A stretch of 64,000 nt of DNA. It comes from an uncultured Collinsella sp. (GTDB lineage Bacteria; Actinomycetota; Coriobacteriia; Coriobacteriales; Coriobacteriaceae). Position 1 is the first letter of the stretch. Every line of letters begins with the position of its first letter. Below are positions 18,037 to 28,750 of the stretch, piece after piece. The notes under the pieces were generated by a model that had not been told where the DNA came from, searched no databases, and was given only the letters and a program-made list of their open reading frames with translations. The stretch is from positions 124,001-188,000 of the forward strand of contig CAKUGY010000003.1 in NCBI GenBank assembly GCA_934654835.1. Reading direction: 5' to 3'. Both the position numbers and the translations under genes were made by a program.

Positions 18037-20187
18037 TTAGTACTGGCTCTCGTGCTTGCTGAAGAAGTCGAAGCGCGGGGGCAGCGGCTTTACGCGGTGC
18101 TCGCCGGGCTTCTCGCCCAGGCTCTCCACGAACTCGTCTGTCGAAGTAAAGATGTTGTCCCAGCTAAAGAACGCGACCGGATCGACGTCGAAGTACTCGC
18201 AGATGAGCTCGCAGCCGGCCGGCACGATGCCGTGCATCAGGACAGTCGCCACGCGCAGCTCGGTAAAGGCGTCGACGAGGGCCTGCGTCATCGCGGCATT
18301 GGCCGGCTCGCCCTCGAGCTTGTTGGCGGCCTTGGAGGCGTCGCTCCAGCGCTTGTTAGCGGCGCGCAGGTAGTCGTCGCACACGGCGAGCGCGCGGTGC
18401 GTCTCGAACTTGTACATGGCCTGCTCAAAGGCGAGGGCAGCCTGCTCGGCGGCCTCGACCACGGCGGCAGAGGCGGCACCGGCGGGGACGCAGCCGTTGC
18501 GGTAGGGGCTCTCGTCGCCCTCCTTGACGGCGACGCCGTAGAAGCAGCTGCGGGCCAGACGGTTGAACACGCCAGTCAAAAGGGCGCTCTCTTTGAGGGC
18601 CGGGTCGATGACGCGCTTGTCGTCGCAGGCACGCACCTCGTTGCCGTCCTTGTCCTTGCCGGTCACGCGCGTGTCGTATGCTTTGGGGCTAAAGCTCACC
18701 GGCTTCTCGGACAGGCCGAGCGACAGCCAATGCGCGCGCATCTGCTCGCAGGTGTAGTGGTTGAGCAGGTCGTCGGCCGGCGGGGGAGGCGTCTGCGAGG
18801 ACGAGCTGGCCTTTTTGCCCATGTAGAGCAGGTGATAGCAGGCGCTGACGGTGCTCTGCGTAAGGTCCCAACCCAGGGCCTCCCACATGGCGGTCTGCGC
18901 GATGCAGTAGAAGTAGATGTTGTCCTGGCCGATGAACTGGTAGATCTGAGCGTCGTCCGAGCACCACCAGTCGCGCCAGTCGAGCGAGCTGTGCTGATAG
19001 GCGGGCGCGGGCACCTGCGTCGAATCGGCGGCGGGCTCGCCCATGAGGGCGGCGTCCTGGGCGGCGACACCCTCGGTCACGCCGGCGGCCTTGGCGTCGC
19101 GCGCGAGCACGGTGCGGGTATAGCTGATGGGCGCCCACAGGCTCTCGGGCCAGCACCAGCAGGTGACGTCGGAGACACCGTCGACCTGAGGCACCGGGAC
19201 GCCCCAGTCGATGTTGCCGGTGATGCGGAAGGGCACGAGCGCCTTGCCGCTGCGGAAGCGCACGCCGCCGTTGGCGAGTACCGCGTGGGCGTCGTCGCGC
19301 TCCTTCCAGCTGGGGAAGGTGACGGTGAAGCTACTCTTGTTGCCCTCGGGCTCCAGCACGGTGTGCTCGGGCAGCTGATCCTCGACGGCGTCGAAGGCCT
19401 CGCGGAACTTGTTCTGAATGTAGAGCTGAGCCGGCAGCAGCCACTCCTCCATGGTCTTGGAGACCACGGAGCGAACCTGCGGGTTCTGGGCGAGCTTGGC
19501 GGTGTAGGTTTTCATAAAGTCGAGGTAGGCCGGCAGGTCGAAGTAGAGGTTGTCGACCGGGCGCAGCTCGGGCACCTCGCCGGTGAGCTGGCTCTTGGGC
19601 GCGATGAGCTCCTCGGGCTCAAACTGGTGGCCCAGATCGCACTCGTCGGCATAGGCCTTCTCGGACTTGCAGCCCTGGATGGGACAGCGGCCGATGACCT
19701 GGCGGCCGTTAAGGAACGTGCCGGCCTTGGCGTCGTAGAACTGCAGGGTGGAACGCTTGGAGATGGTGCCCTGCTCGTGCAGGCGCTCGATAATCTCGGC
19801 GGTCACCTCGTTGTGGATCTGGACGGCCGGCTCAAGGCCCGAGCCGCCGTAGATGTCGCAGCTGATGTTGTAGTTGTTGAGGGTCGCGGCCTGGCGGGAG
19901 TGATTGGACTCGACGTACTCGCTAATGGACTTGTCGTAGCCCTCGTTCTCCTTGAGCTTGCGGTAGCTCTCCATGATGGGCGAGCCGTAGCAGTCGGTGC
20001 CCGAGGTGAAGATTACGTTCTCGCGGCCCAGGCGGTCGCGCAGGAAGCGGGCGAAGAAGTCGGCGGGGACAAAGACGCCACCAACGTGGCCGAAGTGCAG
20101 GCCTTTGTTGCCGTAGGGCTCGCCGGCGGTAACGATGGCGCGGCGCGGCCAGCTGGGACGGTCGTTCATGGAGTATTTGGATGCCAT
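18037..20187 (-). CDS. Methionyl-tRNA synthetase-like class I tRNA ligase (divergent)
   Basis: 716 residues from the ATG at 20187, which has GAAGGAG 4 bases upstream; the longer frame to 20280 lacks support. The MetRS layout is clear: HIGH equivalent HFGHVGG, then SGTDCYGSPI, a zinc-knuckle insertion (CPIQGC ... CDLGH), WGVPVP, and YQFIGQDNIYFY. The KMSKS position reads GKKASSSSQT, which departs from the consensus, and the usual GKD before it is GQDN. The C-terminal helical anticodon-binding region is present, but no tRNA-binding EMAP-type domain follows. It may be the cell's MetRS or a divergent paralogue. Confidence 0.85.
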   Translation of the reverse strand: MASKYSMNDRPSWPRRAIVTAGEPYGNKGLHFGHVGGVFVPADFFARFLRDRLGRENVIFTSGTDCYGSPIMESYRKLKENEGYDKSISEYVESNHSRQAATLNNYNISCDIYGGSGLEPAVQIHNEVTAEIIERLHEQGTISKRSTLQFYDAKAGTFLNGRQVIGRCPIQGCKSEKAYADECDLGHQFEPEELIAPKSQLTGEVPELRPVDNLYFDLPAYLDFMKTYTAKLAQNPQVRSVVSKTMEEWLLPAQLYIQNKFREAFDAVEDQLPEHTVLEPEGNKSSFTVTFPSWKERDDAHAVLANGGVRFRSGKALVPFRITGNIDWGVPVPQVDGVSDVTCWCWPESLWAPISYTRTVLARDAKAAGVTEGVAAQDAALMGEPAADSTQVPAPAYQHSSLDWRDWWCSDDAQIYQFIGQDNIYFYCIAQTAMWEALGWDLTQSTVSACYHLLYMGKKASSSSQTPPPPADDLLNHYTCEQMRAHWLSLGLSEKPVSFSPKAYDTRVTGKDKDGNEVRACDDKRVIDPALKESALLTGVFNRLARSCFYGVAVKEGDESPYRNGCVPAGAASAAVVEAAEQAALAFEQAMYKFETHRALAVCDDYLRAANKRWSDASKAANKLEGEPANAAMTQALVDAFTELRVATVLMHGIVPAGCELICEYFDVDPVAFFSWDNIFTSTDEFVESLGEKPGEHRVKPLPPRFDFFSKHESQY

Positions 20188-20319
20188 GGGACTCCTTCGC
20201 ATATGGTGAGGGCGCGGCCGGGCGCGGGGCTCGGCGGCGCGGTGGTCAATTCGTGCATATCGTTCGACATTATCGCACATGCGGGCGGGTGCGTGGCAGG
20301 GGCGCTATCCTAAGATGCT

Positions 20320-20889
20320 ATGAATGAGATTTCCAACATACATGCGTTTGAGGACGAGGATTTTCTGCACGCTTGCTTCGTGTGGGGGATGGTCGTAGTC
20401 GGCGTGTTTGCCGTGTGCCTGGTGCCGGTGTTTATGCTGCTGGACGGGCCTGCGGACCTGGATGCGGCTGAGATGTGCGGCTGGACGGCGGTCGTGGGCT
20501 GGATGGTTGGCCTGGTTGCGGTTTCGGCGGCGTCGTTTGCCGTGCACGAGCTGGTGCATGCGGTGTTCTTTAAACTGCTGGCGCCTGCGGGTGCGCATGT
20601 GACCTTTGGGGCGAACCGCGAGACGTGCATGATCTATGCCTGTGCCGAGGGCGTCGTGTATTCGCGTGTGCGGTATGTGGCGATTTGTCTGGCGCCGACG
20701 GTTGTTTTAACGGTGGCGTTTGCCCTGGGTTTTGCGTTCTCGGGGTATCCGCTGCTGTGTTACCTGGCGGCCGGTCTGCACTTGTCGGGCTGTGTGGGCG
20801 ACTGGTATTACGTGCGAACCATTCTGCGCGACCGCCGCATCGTCGCCTGCGAGGACACATCCTTTGGCGTTCGCTTTTTTGGGAAGTAG
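20320..20889 (+). CDS. DUF3267 putative zinc membrane protease
   Basis: 189 residues with four predicted TM helices (about 20-45, 55-75, 125-150, 152-172). The second helix ends in the zinc-metalloprotease motif HELVH (in AVHELVHAVFF), typical of DUF3267/zincin-like membrane peptidases. A Cys-rich loop (CMIYACAEG) follows. Substrate unknown. It is divergent from the tRNA synthetase gene, with little upstream spacing (133 bases). The ATG at 20320 lacks a strong ribosome site. Confidence 0.75.
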   Translation: MNEISNIHAFEDEDFLHACFVWGMVVVGVFAVCLVPVFMLLDGPADLDAAEMCGWTAVVGWMVGLVAVSAASFAVHELVHAVFFKLLAPAGAHVTFGANRETCMIYACAEGVVYSRVRYVAICLAPTVVLTVAFALGFAFSGYPLLCYLAAGLHLSGCVGDWYYVRTILRDRRIVACEDTSFGVRFFGK

Positions 20890-20897
20890 TCTTTTGG

Positions 20898-20932
20898 GAT
20901 GATTTTTCTGGGACGGGGATTAAAAAATCATT
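20898..20932. repeat. GGGAC-type palindrome upstream of queH
   Basis: ATGATTTTT and AAAAAATCAT arms around CTGGGACGGGGATT. The GGGACGGGG core is shared with the element at 26357-26439. It lies in the 61-base gap between the DUF3267 gene and queH and could act as a weak terminator. Confidence 0.5.
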
Positions 20933-20950
20933 GTGGGAGAGGAGATGTCG

Positions 20951-21526
20951 ATGAAGCCGTTGCTGCTGCATGCTTGCTGTGCGCCGTGCTCGCTTGAGCC
21001 GGTTCGCCTGCTGCGCGAGGAGGGGTTTGAGCCCACGATTTGCTGGACCAACCCCAATATTCAGCCGCGCGATGAATGGCAGCGCCGCTTGGACGAGCTG
21101 CGCCGGTGGTGTGCCGACGGTGGCATCGAGCTCATCGAGGCGGGGGAGGACCGCGAGCGCTGGGAGGCCGGCGTGGCCCCGCTGGGCGCCGATCGCCCCC
21201 GTCGCTGTCGCGCGTGCTATGCCCTGCGCCTGGCCGAGGCGTGCCGCGTTGCCGAGGAGCGCGGATTTGAGTACGTGGGCACGACGCTCGCCGTCTCGCC
21301 GTATCAGCTGTTCGACACCTGCAATGACGTGCTCGAGCGCTTGGCGGCCGCCCGTGGCCTTACGCCAGTGATCCGCGATTGTCGTCCGTATTATCCCGAG
21401 GCCACGCGTCGCTCGCGCGAGCTGGGTATGTATCGGCAGAACTACTGCGGCTGCCGTTTCTCTGCTGTGGAAGCGGCCATGGACCGCGCCCGCATCCGCG
21501 ACGAGCGCAAAGCGTCCAAAAAGTAG
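20951..21526 (+). CDS. queH: Epoxyqueuosine reductase QueH
   Basis: 191 residues from ATG 20951 (GGAGAGGAG ends 6 bases upstream; ATG 20945 would sit against the site). QueH (DUF208) reduces epoxyqueuosine to queuosine in tRNA, the last step of Q synthesis. It replaces QueG. The cysteine pairs that bind the Fe-S cluster and extra metal are visible: HACCAPCS at the N-terminus, CRACYALR in the middle, and NYCGC near the C-terminus. The following gene is queA, the preceding step of the same pathway, with 64 bases between. Confidence 0.93.
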   Translation: MKPLLLHACCAPCSLEPVRLLREEGFEPTICWTNPNIQPRDEWQRRLDELRRWCADGGIELIEAGEDRERWEAGVAPLGADRPRRCRACYALRLAEACRVAEERGFEYVGTTLAVSPYQLFDTCNDVLERLAAARGLTPVIRDCRPYYPEATRRSRELGMYRQNYCGCRFSAVEAAMDRARIRDERKASKK

Positions 21527-21590
21527 TTCTTTTGAGCTGACAGCCTGCTAGGATGTAGAGCGGACTTTATCTATATAAGGAGAATCTGAC

Positions 21591-22808
<1,218 letters not shown>

Positions 22809-22979
22809 GTTACGGCGTTTTACCAAACGCCGTAACCGGCCGACGCTGCGCGGGCCGCATTTGGACAATCTGACGTTCAACTTCAAGGGCGCGACCGGAA
22901 GGTCAGCGCCCTTTCGTTTCACGTCACCTTGCCTCAAATGCGACCCGCTCGCTGACTTATGCTCAACCTATGGCGCCAT
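22809..22979. repeat. 171-bp direct repeat, copy 1 (contains two terminator-like hairpins)
   Basis: Colinear with 26014-26184 with six mismatches and no gaps. It starts directly after the queA stop. It carries a first hairpin, GTTACGGCGTTTT / AAACGCCGTAAC, and a second, AAGGGCGC(G)ACC ... GGT(CA)GCGCCCTT followed by TCGTTT, which looks like a working terminator. Small open frames across it are conserved only because the DNA is repeated. Confidence 0.85.
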
Positions 22980-22994
22980 CTCGCTCCAAAGGTG

Positions 22995-23054
22995 GGTAGT
23001 CGTTGGGGACGTTCTTGTTTGACTAGTCGTTTAAGAACGTCCCCAATGACTACC
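22995..23054. repeat. Inverted repeat, GGGGACGTTCTT type
   Basis: 22-base arms, GGTAGTCGTTGGGGACGTTC(TT) and its reverse complement with one mismatch, around a 16-base loop that contains GACTAGTC. A related fragment is at about 26274-26316 (GACGTCCC ... GGGGACGTAC plus GACTAGTC). Confidence 0.7.
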
Positions 23055-23058
23055 AAAA

Positions 23059-23125
23059 AGTTGCGGTGAGATGGTTCTTGGATTGGCCTTTTTGAGGGCT
23101 AGATAGGAACTATCTCACCGCAACT
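23059..23125. repeat. Inverted repeat, AGTTGCGGTG type (copy 1 of 3)
   Basis: 21-base arms starting AGTTGCGGTGAGATGGTTC and ending CTATCTCACCGCAACT, with two mismatches and a 25-base loop. The same arm sequence recurs at 29377-29442 and 32778-32846, while the loops differ. Confidence 0.75.
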
Positions 23126-23151
23126 GCGTTGGGGCGTATTTGATGTCTGGC

Positions 23152-24915
23152 TTACTTGCTCGTGAAGAGCCAGATTGCGATGATCACCAGGATCACGGCA
23201 ACGATGCAGACGATGGCGCCGGTGAATTTGATGCGTGAGTCGCGGGTTCGCTCGCGTACGTCGTCCTCGGCGGCCTCGAGCTGGGCGACTTCGCGCTCGG
23301 TTTCGGCATGCTCGGCTTTATCGCGGGCCAGGGAGCCCGCAAGTGATTCGCTGATTTCGGGGTGGTCGTGTACCTCGGTCGCTTGCTCGATAATCGACTG
23401 CGCGTGTGCGGCATCTGCCTGGGCGTTGGCGATAGTCTGCTCTTGCTCGCGGCGAGCCTTGTCCTCGGCAGCGACCTTCTCGCGCAGTTCGCGCTGGCGT
23501 GTCGCGGCGGCAGTTTTTGCGGACTGCAGTTCGTCGCGCGCGGCATCGGCCTCGGTCGTTACGGCCTGATGGGCGCGCTTGGCGTCGGCGATGGGGGCCT
23601 GCGCCTGCTCGACGGCTTGCTCAGCGGCGGCGAGCGAATGCTCAAGGTCGGCGCTGATGCGCGGGACGTCTTCTTCGGCTTTGCGCAGGGCGTCAGCCGT
23701 GTCGGAGATCTGCATCGAAAGCTCGCTGGTGCGCACCGTATAGTTGGCGGGATTTGCCGAAGGATTGCGCTGCAGCTCGGCGTACTCGCGGCGCAGCGTC
23801 TCGAGCTGGGCGCGCGTGGCGTCGACGGTTTGCTGTGCGGCGGCAATGCCGGCGTCTCGCTCGGCTTGGACCTTGTCGCGGATTCGCTTGGAGTCCTCAA
23901 GGCGGCGAACGAGACGATTGCCGGTCTCGCGCGAGCTCGCTTCGCGGGCCTCCACGGCGTCGAGCGCGGCCTTCAGACGGAGCTCAGCCGCATCGTCTTC
24001 TGCCTTCATTTGTTCGAGCTGGCCCTTGAGCTCCGTCGCTTTGGCGGCGTGGGCGTCGCGGTCGATTTCGGCGGCCGCTGCGGTCTTTTGTGCCGTGGCG
24101 ATGGCTTGGCGCTGGTCGGAGACGATCTGGTCGTAGCGGCCTGCGATGTCCTGACGCGTTTCGAGCTCCTCGGCCTGGTCTGCAATGCGCTGCTCAAGCT
24201 CGGCTAGATGGGCACGGGCGTCGGCGAGTGCTTTCTTGGCGGCGTTCATCTCGCGCATGGCCGACGCGCCCTGGGCGATGAAAGTGCCCACGGCGTTGGC
24301 AGTGTTCGAGACGGCAGTGCCCAAATCTCGGCTCACGGCGGGGGAGTGCGGGGCGTTCTGGCGAGTGGCGTCAGCGGCGTTCGTATCGGCAGCCTGCGGC
24401 GCGGCAATATTGCCGGTGCCGCCCTCGATCACGGAAAAGCCTGCTGCGTGCGGGTCGACCGCGTCGGCGCCAATCGTAGGGTGCTCGAGCAGCAAAAAAG
24501 AGGGCATGGTGCTGCCTTGGTCGGCAACCGGGGTCTCGCCGGGCACGAAGGTCGAGGCGGCCTCGGCGGCTTCCTCTTCCTCGGCGTCGACATCGGCATC
24601 GGCGACGGCGTCCTTCATCGCTTTGACGGCATCCATCATGGAGTCCATGACGGCGTCGAGCTCTTCTTCCGAAGACACCTCGATGGGGCCGGCTGCCTGC
24701 GGCGCGGCATCCTGTACGGGGTCGTCGTCCTGAGCGGGCGCATTGTCGTTTTGCTCGTCGACATCTTCGGCGGCAGGGGTTTCGGCTGCAGTGCTTTCGT
24801 TTAGAGCGGTGTCATCGACGCTAGTGTCATCGCAGGTAACAGCGTCAGTATCTGCGGTGACGTCTGCGGAATCATCAATATGCTGTTGAGTCTGGGGGTC
24901 CAGCTCGTCTGTCAT
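23152..24915 (-). CDS. Tail-anchored coiled-coil protein with acidic disordered N-terminus
   Basis: 587 residues from the ATG at 24915 (GAGGAG 9 bases upstream; ATG 24921 is also possible). The first 210 residues are rich in Asp, Glu, Ala and Thr and appear disordered. About residues 215-560 form a long Ala/Glu/Gln/Arg coiled coil with SMC-like heptads (for example LKGQLEQMKAEDDAAELRLK). One TM helix ends the protein (IVCIVAVILVIIAIWLF, about 565-583), followed by a short tail. There is no ATPase motif. It may be a scaffold or cell-division/surface-organising protein; no named family is recognised. It lies in the block between the two 171-bp repeats. Confidence 0.8.
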   Translation of the reverse strand: MTDELDPQTQQHIDDSADVTADTDAVTCDDTSVDDTALNESTAAETPAAEDVDEQNDNAPAQDDDPVQDAAPQAAGPIEVSSEEELDAVMDSMMDAVKAMKDAVADADVDAEEEEAAEAASTFVPGETPVADQGSTMPSFLLLEHPTIGADAVDPHAAGFSVIEGGTGNIAAPQAADTNAADATRQNAPHSPAVSRDLGTAVSNTANAVGTFIAQGASAMREMNAAKKALADARAHLAELEQRIADQAEELETRQDIAGRYDQIVSDQRQAIATAQKTAAAAEIDRDAHAAKATELKGQLEQMKAEDDAAELRLKAALDAVEAREASSRETGNRLVRRLEDSKRIRDKVQAERDAGIAAAQQTVDATRAQLETLRREYAELQRNPSANPANYTVRTSELSMQISDTADALRKAEEDVPRISADLEHSLAAAEQAVEQAQAPIADAKRAHQAVTTEADAARDELQSAKTAAATRQRELREKVAAEDKARREQEQTIANAQADAAHAQSIIEQATEVHDHPEISESLAGSLARDKAEHAETEREVAQLEAAEDDVRERTRDSRIKFTGAIVCIVAVILVIIAIWLFTSK

Positions 24916-25210
24916 AGGCATGTGCTCCTCATCGTTGTTCGTCACCCTATAATAAAGTTTCGCGCCGACATCCCGCGCCCCGCAGCAAAGTTTCAAAACG
25001 TGTTCGATGGCTCGTTTCGACAACAAAAACTTGGCCGCTTTATCCAGTTTGTACTTGACATTCCCTTCGCCGAACGACGTGTTGCCGTTCGCCTGCCGAG
25101 GTCTTTTATTTTCACTTGAACACGCTAAAGTTGCATCTCAGCTTTTGGCGCGTTTATTTGGATGCGCGCAGCCGGCGGGTTCGCCCGTCGCGATTTTGAA
25201 AGGACTTTGT

Positions 25211-26011
25211 ATGGGACTTTTCACTGGTAAGACCGTGATCATCACCGGCGGCGGCAAGGCCACGCTCAAGGACGGCTCCGCTGGCTCCATCGGCTACGGC
25301 ATCGATATCGCTTTTGCCAAGGAGGGCGCAAACCTCGTTATCACCGGCCGTAACGTTGCCAAGCTCGAGGCTGCCAAGGAGTCTCTCGAGGCTGAGTACG
25401 GCGTCAAGGTTCTGCCTGTTCAGGCCGATGTCTCGGTTGGTCAGGACAACGAGGCCGTCGTCCAGAACGTTATCGACCAGGCTATCGCCGAGTTCGGCCG
25501 TATCGACGCTGTCGTCAACAACGCCCAGGCCAGCGCCTCGGGTGTGACCATCGCCGATCACACCATGGACCAGTTCAACCTGGCCATTTACTCCGGTCTG
25601 TACGCCACCTATCTGTATATGCAGAAGGCCTATCCGCACCTGAAGGAGACCAAGGGTTCCGTGGTCAACTTTGCTTCGGGCGCCGGCCTGTTTGGCAACT
25701 ATGGCCAGTGCAGCTACGCCGCTGCCAAGGAGGGCATCCGCGGCCTGACCCGCGTCGCCGCCAACGAGTGGGGCCCCGACGGCATCAACGTCAACATCGT
25801 GTGCCCGCTTGCCTGGACCGCCGCGCTCGAGAACTTCCAGGATGCCTACCCCGAGGCGTTCAAGGCTAACGTCCACATGCCGCCGGCGGGCCACTACGGC
25901 GACGTCGAGAAGGAGATCGGCCGTGTGGTCGTTCAGCTTTGCGGCCCCGACTTTAAGTACATGAACGGCGAGACCGTCACCCTCGAGGGTGGCATGGGCC
26001 AGCGTCCTTAA
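25211..26011 (+). CDS. Short-chain dehydrogenase/reductase (SDR)
   Basis: 266 residues from ATG 25211 (AAAGGA 8 bases upstream). The Rossmann nucleotide-binding loop is stretched: TGGGKATLKDGSAGSIGYGI instead of TGxxxGIG. Other SDR motifs are NNAQ (NNAG equivalent), a Ser in NFASGAG, and catalytic YAAAK. The C-terminus GETVTLEGGMG resembles enoyl-ACP or 3-oxoacyl-ACP reductases, but the substrate is unknown; hydroxysteroid or polyol oxidation is also possible. Codon use is strongly biased, suggesting high expression. It is flanked by the coiled-coil gene (divergent) and the second 171-bp repeat. Confidence 0.88.
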   Translation: MGLFTGKTVIITGGGKATLKDGSAGSIGYGIDIAFAKEGANLVITGRNVAKLEAAKESLEAEYGVKVLPVQADVSVGQDNEAVVQNVIDQAIAEFGRIDAVVNNAQASASGVTIADHTMDQFNLAIYSGLYATYLYMQKAYPHLKETKGSVVNFASGAGLFGNYGQCSYAAAKEGIRGLTRVAANEWGPDGINVNIVCPLAWTAALENFQDAYPEAFKANVHMPPAGHYGDVEKEIGRVVVQLCGPDFKYMNGETVTLEGGMGQRP

Positions 26012-26013
26012 TG

Positions 26014-26184
26014 GTTACGGCGTTTTACCAAACGCCGTAACGGGCCGACGCTGCGCGGGCCGCATTTGGACAATCTGACGTTCAACTTCAAGGGCGCGAC
26101 CAGAAGGTCAGCGCCCTTTCGTTTCACGTCACCTTGTCTCAAATGCGGCCCGCTCGCTGACTTATGCTCAACCTGCGGCGCCAT
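26014..26184. repeat. 171-bp direct repeat, copy 2
   Basis: Same content as copy 1 at 22809-22979 (165 of 171 bases by eye), again beginning 2 bases after a stop codon (SDR gene). It holds the same two hairpins, the second with a T-rich tail, so it should end transcription of the SDR gene. Confidence 0.85.
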
Positions 26185-26356
26185 TTTGCTCGAAGACACC
26201 TTGCTCGCTCTGGCGGGTTTTCGCTGTCGGTACCAAAACATCGGCGTTGCCTTGGCTGTTGCAAGTTGATGCAAGACGTCCCTAGTAGTCATTGGGGACG
26301 TACTTAAATGACTAGTCAAAAGGGACACTCTTGCGGCACTTGGGGTCAGGTTGATC

Positions 26357-26439
26357 GGGTAGCTAATTTGGGACGGGGCTATTTTGACTACTTTTTCATG
26401 CAAAGTAGTCAAAATAGCCCCGTCCCAAATTAGCTACCC
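26357..26439. repeat. Perfect 35-bp inverted repeat
   Basis: Arms 26357-26391 and 26405-26439 are perfect complements (GGGTAGCTAATTTGGGACGG at the outer end, GTAGTCAAAATAG at the inner end) around a 13-base loop. It contains the GGGACGGGG core seen at 20898-20932. It sits between copy 2 of the 171-bp repeat and tgt. Confidence 0.85.
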
Positions 26440-26526
26440 TTGCACCAGTTTCTGTCGAGTCGGTGCGGGCTGTTGGTTGCCCGTATAATGGGTTGCGTAT
26501 GAACCGCTACCAAGGAGTTCCAGTTT

Positions 26527-27666
<1,140 letters not shown>

Positions 27667-27815
27667 GAGCTACGGGAGCGCTCGCGGGGCGTGAGCGGCG
27701 GCAAGGGGCGAGCTCCGGTCGGTCGGCACATTCGCTGGCACCGTCTGCGCGACCGCTGACCGATAGCTTGCAAACGCTTGATGCATCGTGGGTACCATAC
27801 CGAATAGTTGATGTT

Positions 27816-27863
27816 CGGGCGGGTGTTTGGCGCATGGCGTCGACCCCGCCCGTTTTCTTTTTT
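27816..27863 (+). terminator. Terminator hairpin in the leader of the LOG gene (possible attenuator)
   Basis: CGGGCGGG (27816-27823) pairs perfectly with CCCGCCCG (27845-27852) and is followed by TTTTCTTTTTT. It ends only 3 bases before the TAGGAG ribosome site of the LOG gene and 150 bases after tgt. It may end tgt transcripts. If a promoter lies just upstream (TACCAT/GAATAG region near 27794), it would attenuate the LOG gene. Confidence 0.65.
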
Positions 27864-27877
27864 CGATAGGAGTACCC

Positions 27878-28636
27878 ATGATTAAGAATGAGAACGTCGA
27901 GGGCGAGCCCGCCTACGACGAGACGTACCGCCGCGGCCCCGTGGTCATGCGCGGCCCCATGATTCCTAAGGACAACACCTACGCCAACCTGCTGGCGCCC
28001 GAGGAGTCGACCGACTGGTTGCATGCCGATCCGTGGCGCGTGCTGCGCATCCAGGCCGAGTTTGTCGATGGCTTCGGCGCGCTTGCCGAGCTCGGGCCCG
28101 CGGTGACCATCTTTGGCAGCGCCCGCACGCTCAAGACCGATCCGCTCTACAAAGCCGCGCGCACCGTCGGGCGCAAGATCGCCCAGCGCGGTGTGGCGGT
28201 TATCACCGGTGGCGGCCCCGGCATCATGGAGGCGGCCAACAGGGGAGCAGCGAGCGCTAACGGCAAGTCGGTTGGCCTGGGTATCGAGCTGCCGCACGAG
28301 CAGGGGCTCAACAAATACGTGAACCTCGGCATGGACTTCCGTTACTTCTTTGTGCGCAAGACCATGTTCGTAAAATACAGCTCGGGCGCCATCGTGTTTC
28401 CTGGCGGCTTCGGCACGCTCGACGAGATGTTCGAGGTCCTTACGCTGGTGCAGACGCACAAGGTCAAGCGCATGCCGCTCGTGCTGGTAGGCAGCGAATA
28501 CTGGCAGGGCCTGTTCGATTGGCTCAACGGCCCGGTGATGGACGCCGGCATGATTAGCCCGCTCGATCCGGATCTAGTGCACATCACCGACGACCTCAAC
28601 GAAGCCGTCGACGTCGCCTTGAGCGGGTTGATGTAG
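27878..28636 (+). CDS. LOG-family protein (cytokinin riboside 5'-monophosphate phosphoribohydrolase-like)
   Basis: 252 residues from ATG 27878 (TAGGAG upstream). The Rossmann-like lysine-decarboxylase/LOG fold is indicated by FGSARTLKTDPLY, GGGPGIMEAANRGA and the family signature PGGFGTLDE. Homologues hydrolyse the N-glycosidic bond of AMP or modified nucleoside monophosphates (TIGR00730, YgdH/PpnN relatives). The first 50 residues are an extra segment. In this setting, a role in nucleotide salvage is likely, but no partner is encoded nearby. Confidence 0.88.
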   Translation: MIKNENVEGEPAYDETYRRGPVVMRGPMIPKDNTYANLLAPEESTDWLHADPWRVLRIQAEFVDGFGALAELGPAVTIFGSARTLKTDPLYKAARTVGRKIAQRGVAVITGGGPGIMEAANRGAASANGKSVGLGIELPHEQGLNKYVNLGMDFRYFFVRKTMFVKYSSGAIVFPGGFGTLDEMFEVLTLVQTHKVKRMPLVLVGSEYWQGLFDWLNGPVMDAGMISPLDPDLVHITDDLNEAVDVALSGLM

Positions 28637-28668
28637 AGTGATCGTGCCCGTCGTGACACGAATATGCA

Positions 28669-28702
28669 TGGCAATCTGATGCTATCTAACATCAAATTGC
28701 CA
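28669..28702. promoter_or_regulatory. Operator/promoter of the RelB-YafQ toxin-antitoxin pair
   Basis: An inverted repeat with 13-base arms (TGGCAATCTGATG / CATCAAATTGCCA, one mismatch) and 8 bases between. It is followed by the -10-like TATACT at 28714-28719. The placement between promoter and antitoxin start is typical of TA autoregulation, with the antitoxin's ribbon-helix-helix domain as the expected binder. Confidence 0.7.
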
Positions 28703-28750
28703 TTTTTATTGGGTATACTGATGCAAAAGACGAGGTCGAGGAGGTCGCGT

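Noticed and set aside
17860..20313. An 817-codon plus-strand frame opposite the tRNA synthetase and methyltransferase genes
   Set aside because: It is the antisense shadow of two well-recognised genes and has low-complexity composition.
25211..26011. Naming the SDR as a bile-acid hydroxysteroid dehydrogenase
   Set aside because: Such enzymes are known in this group, but the stretched nucleotide-binding loop and the C-terminus give no specific support.
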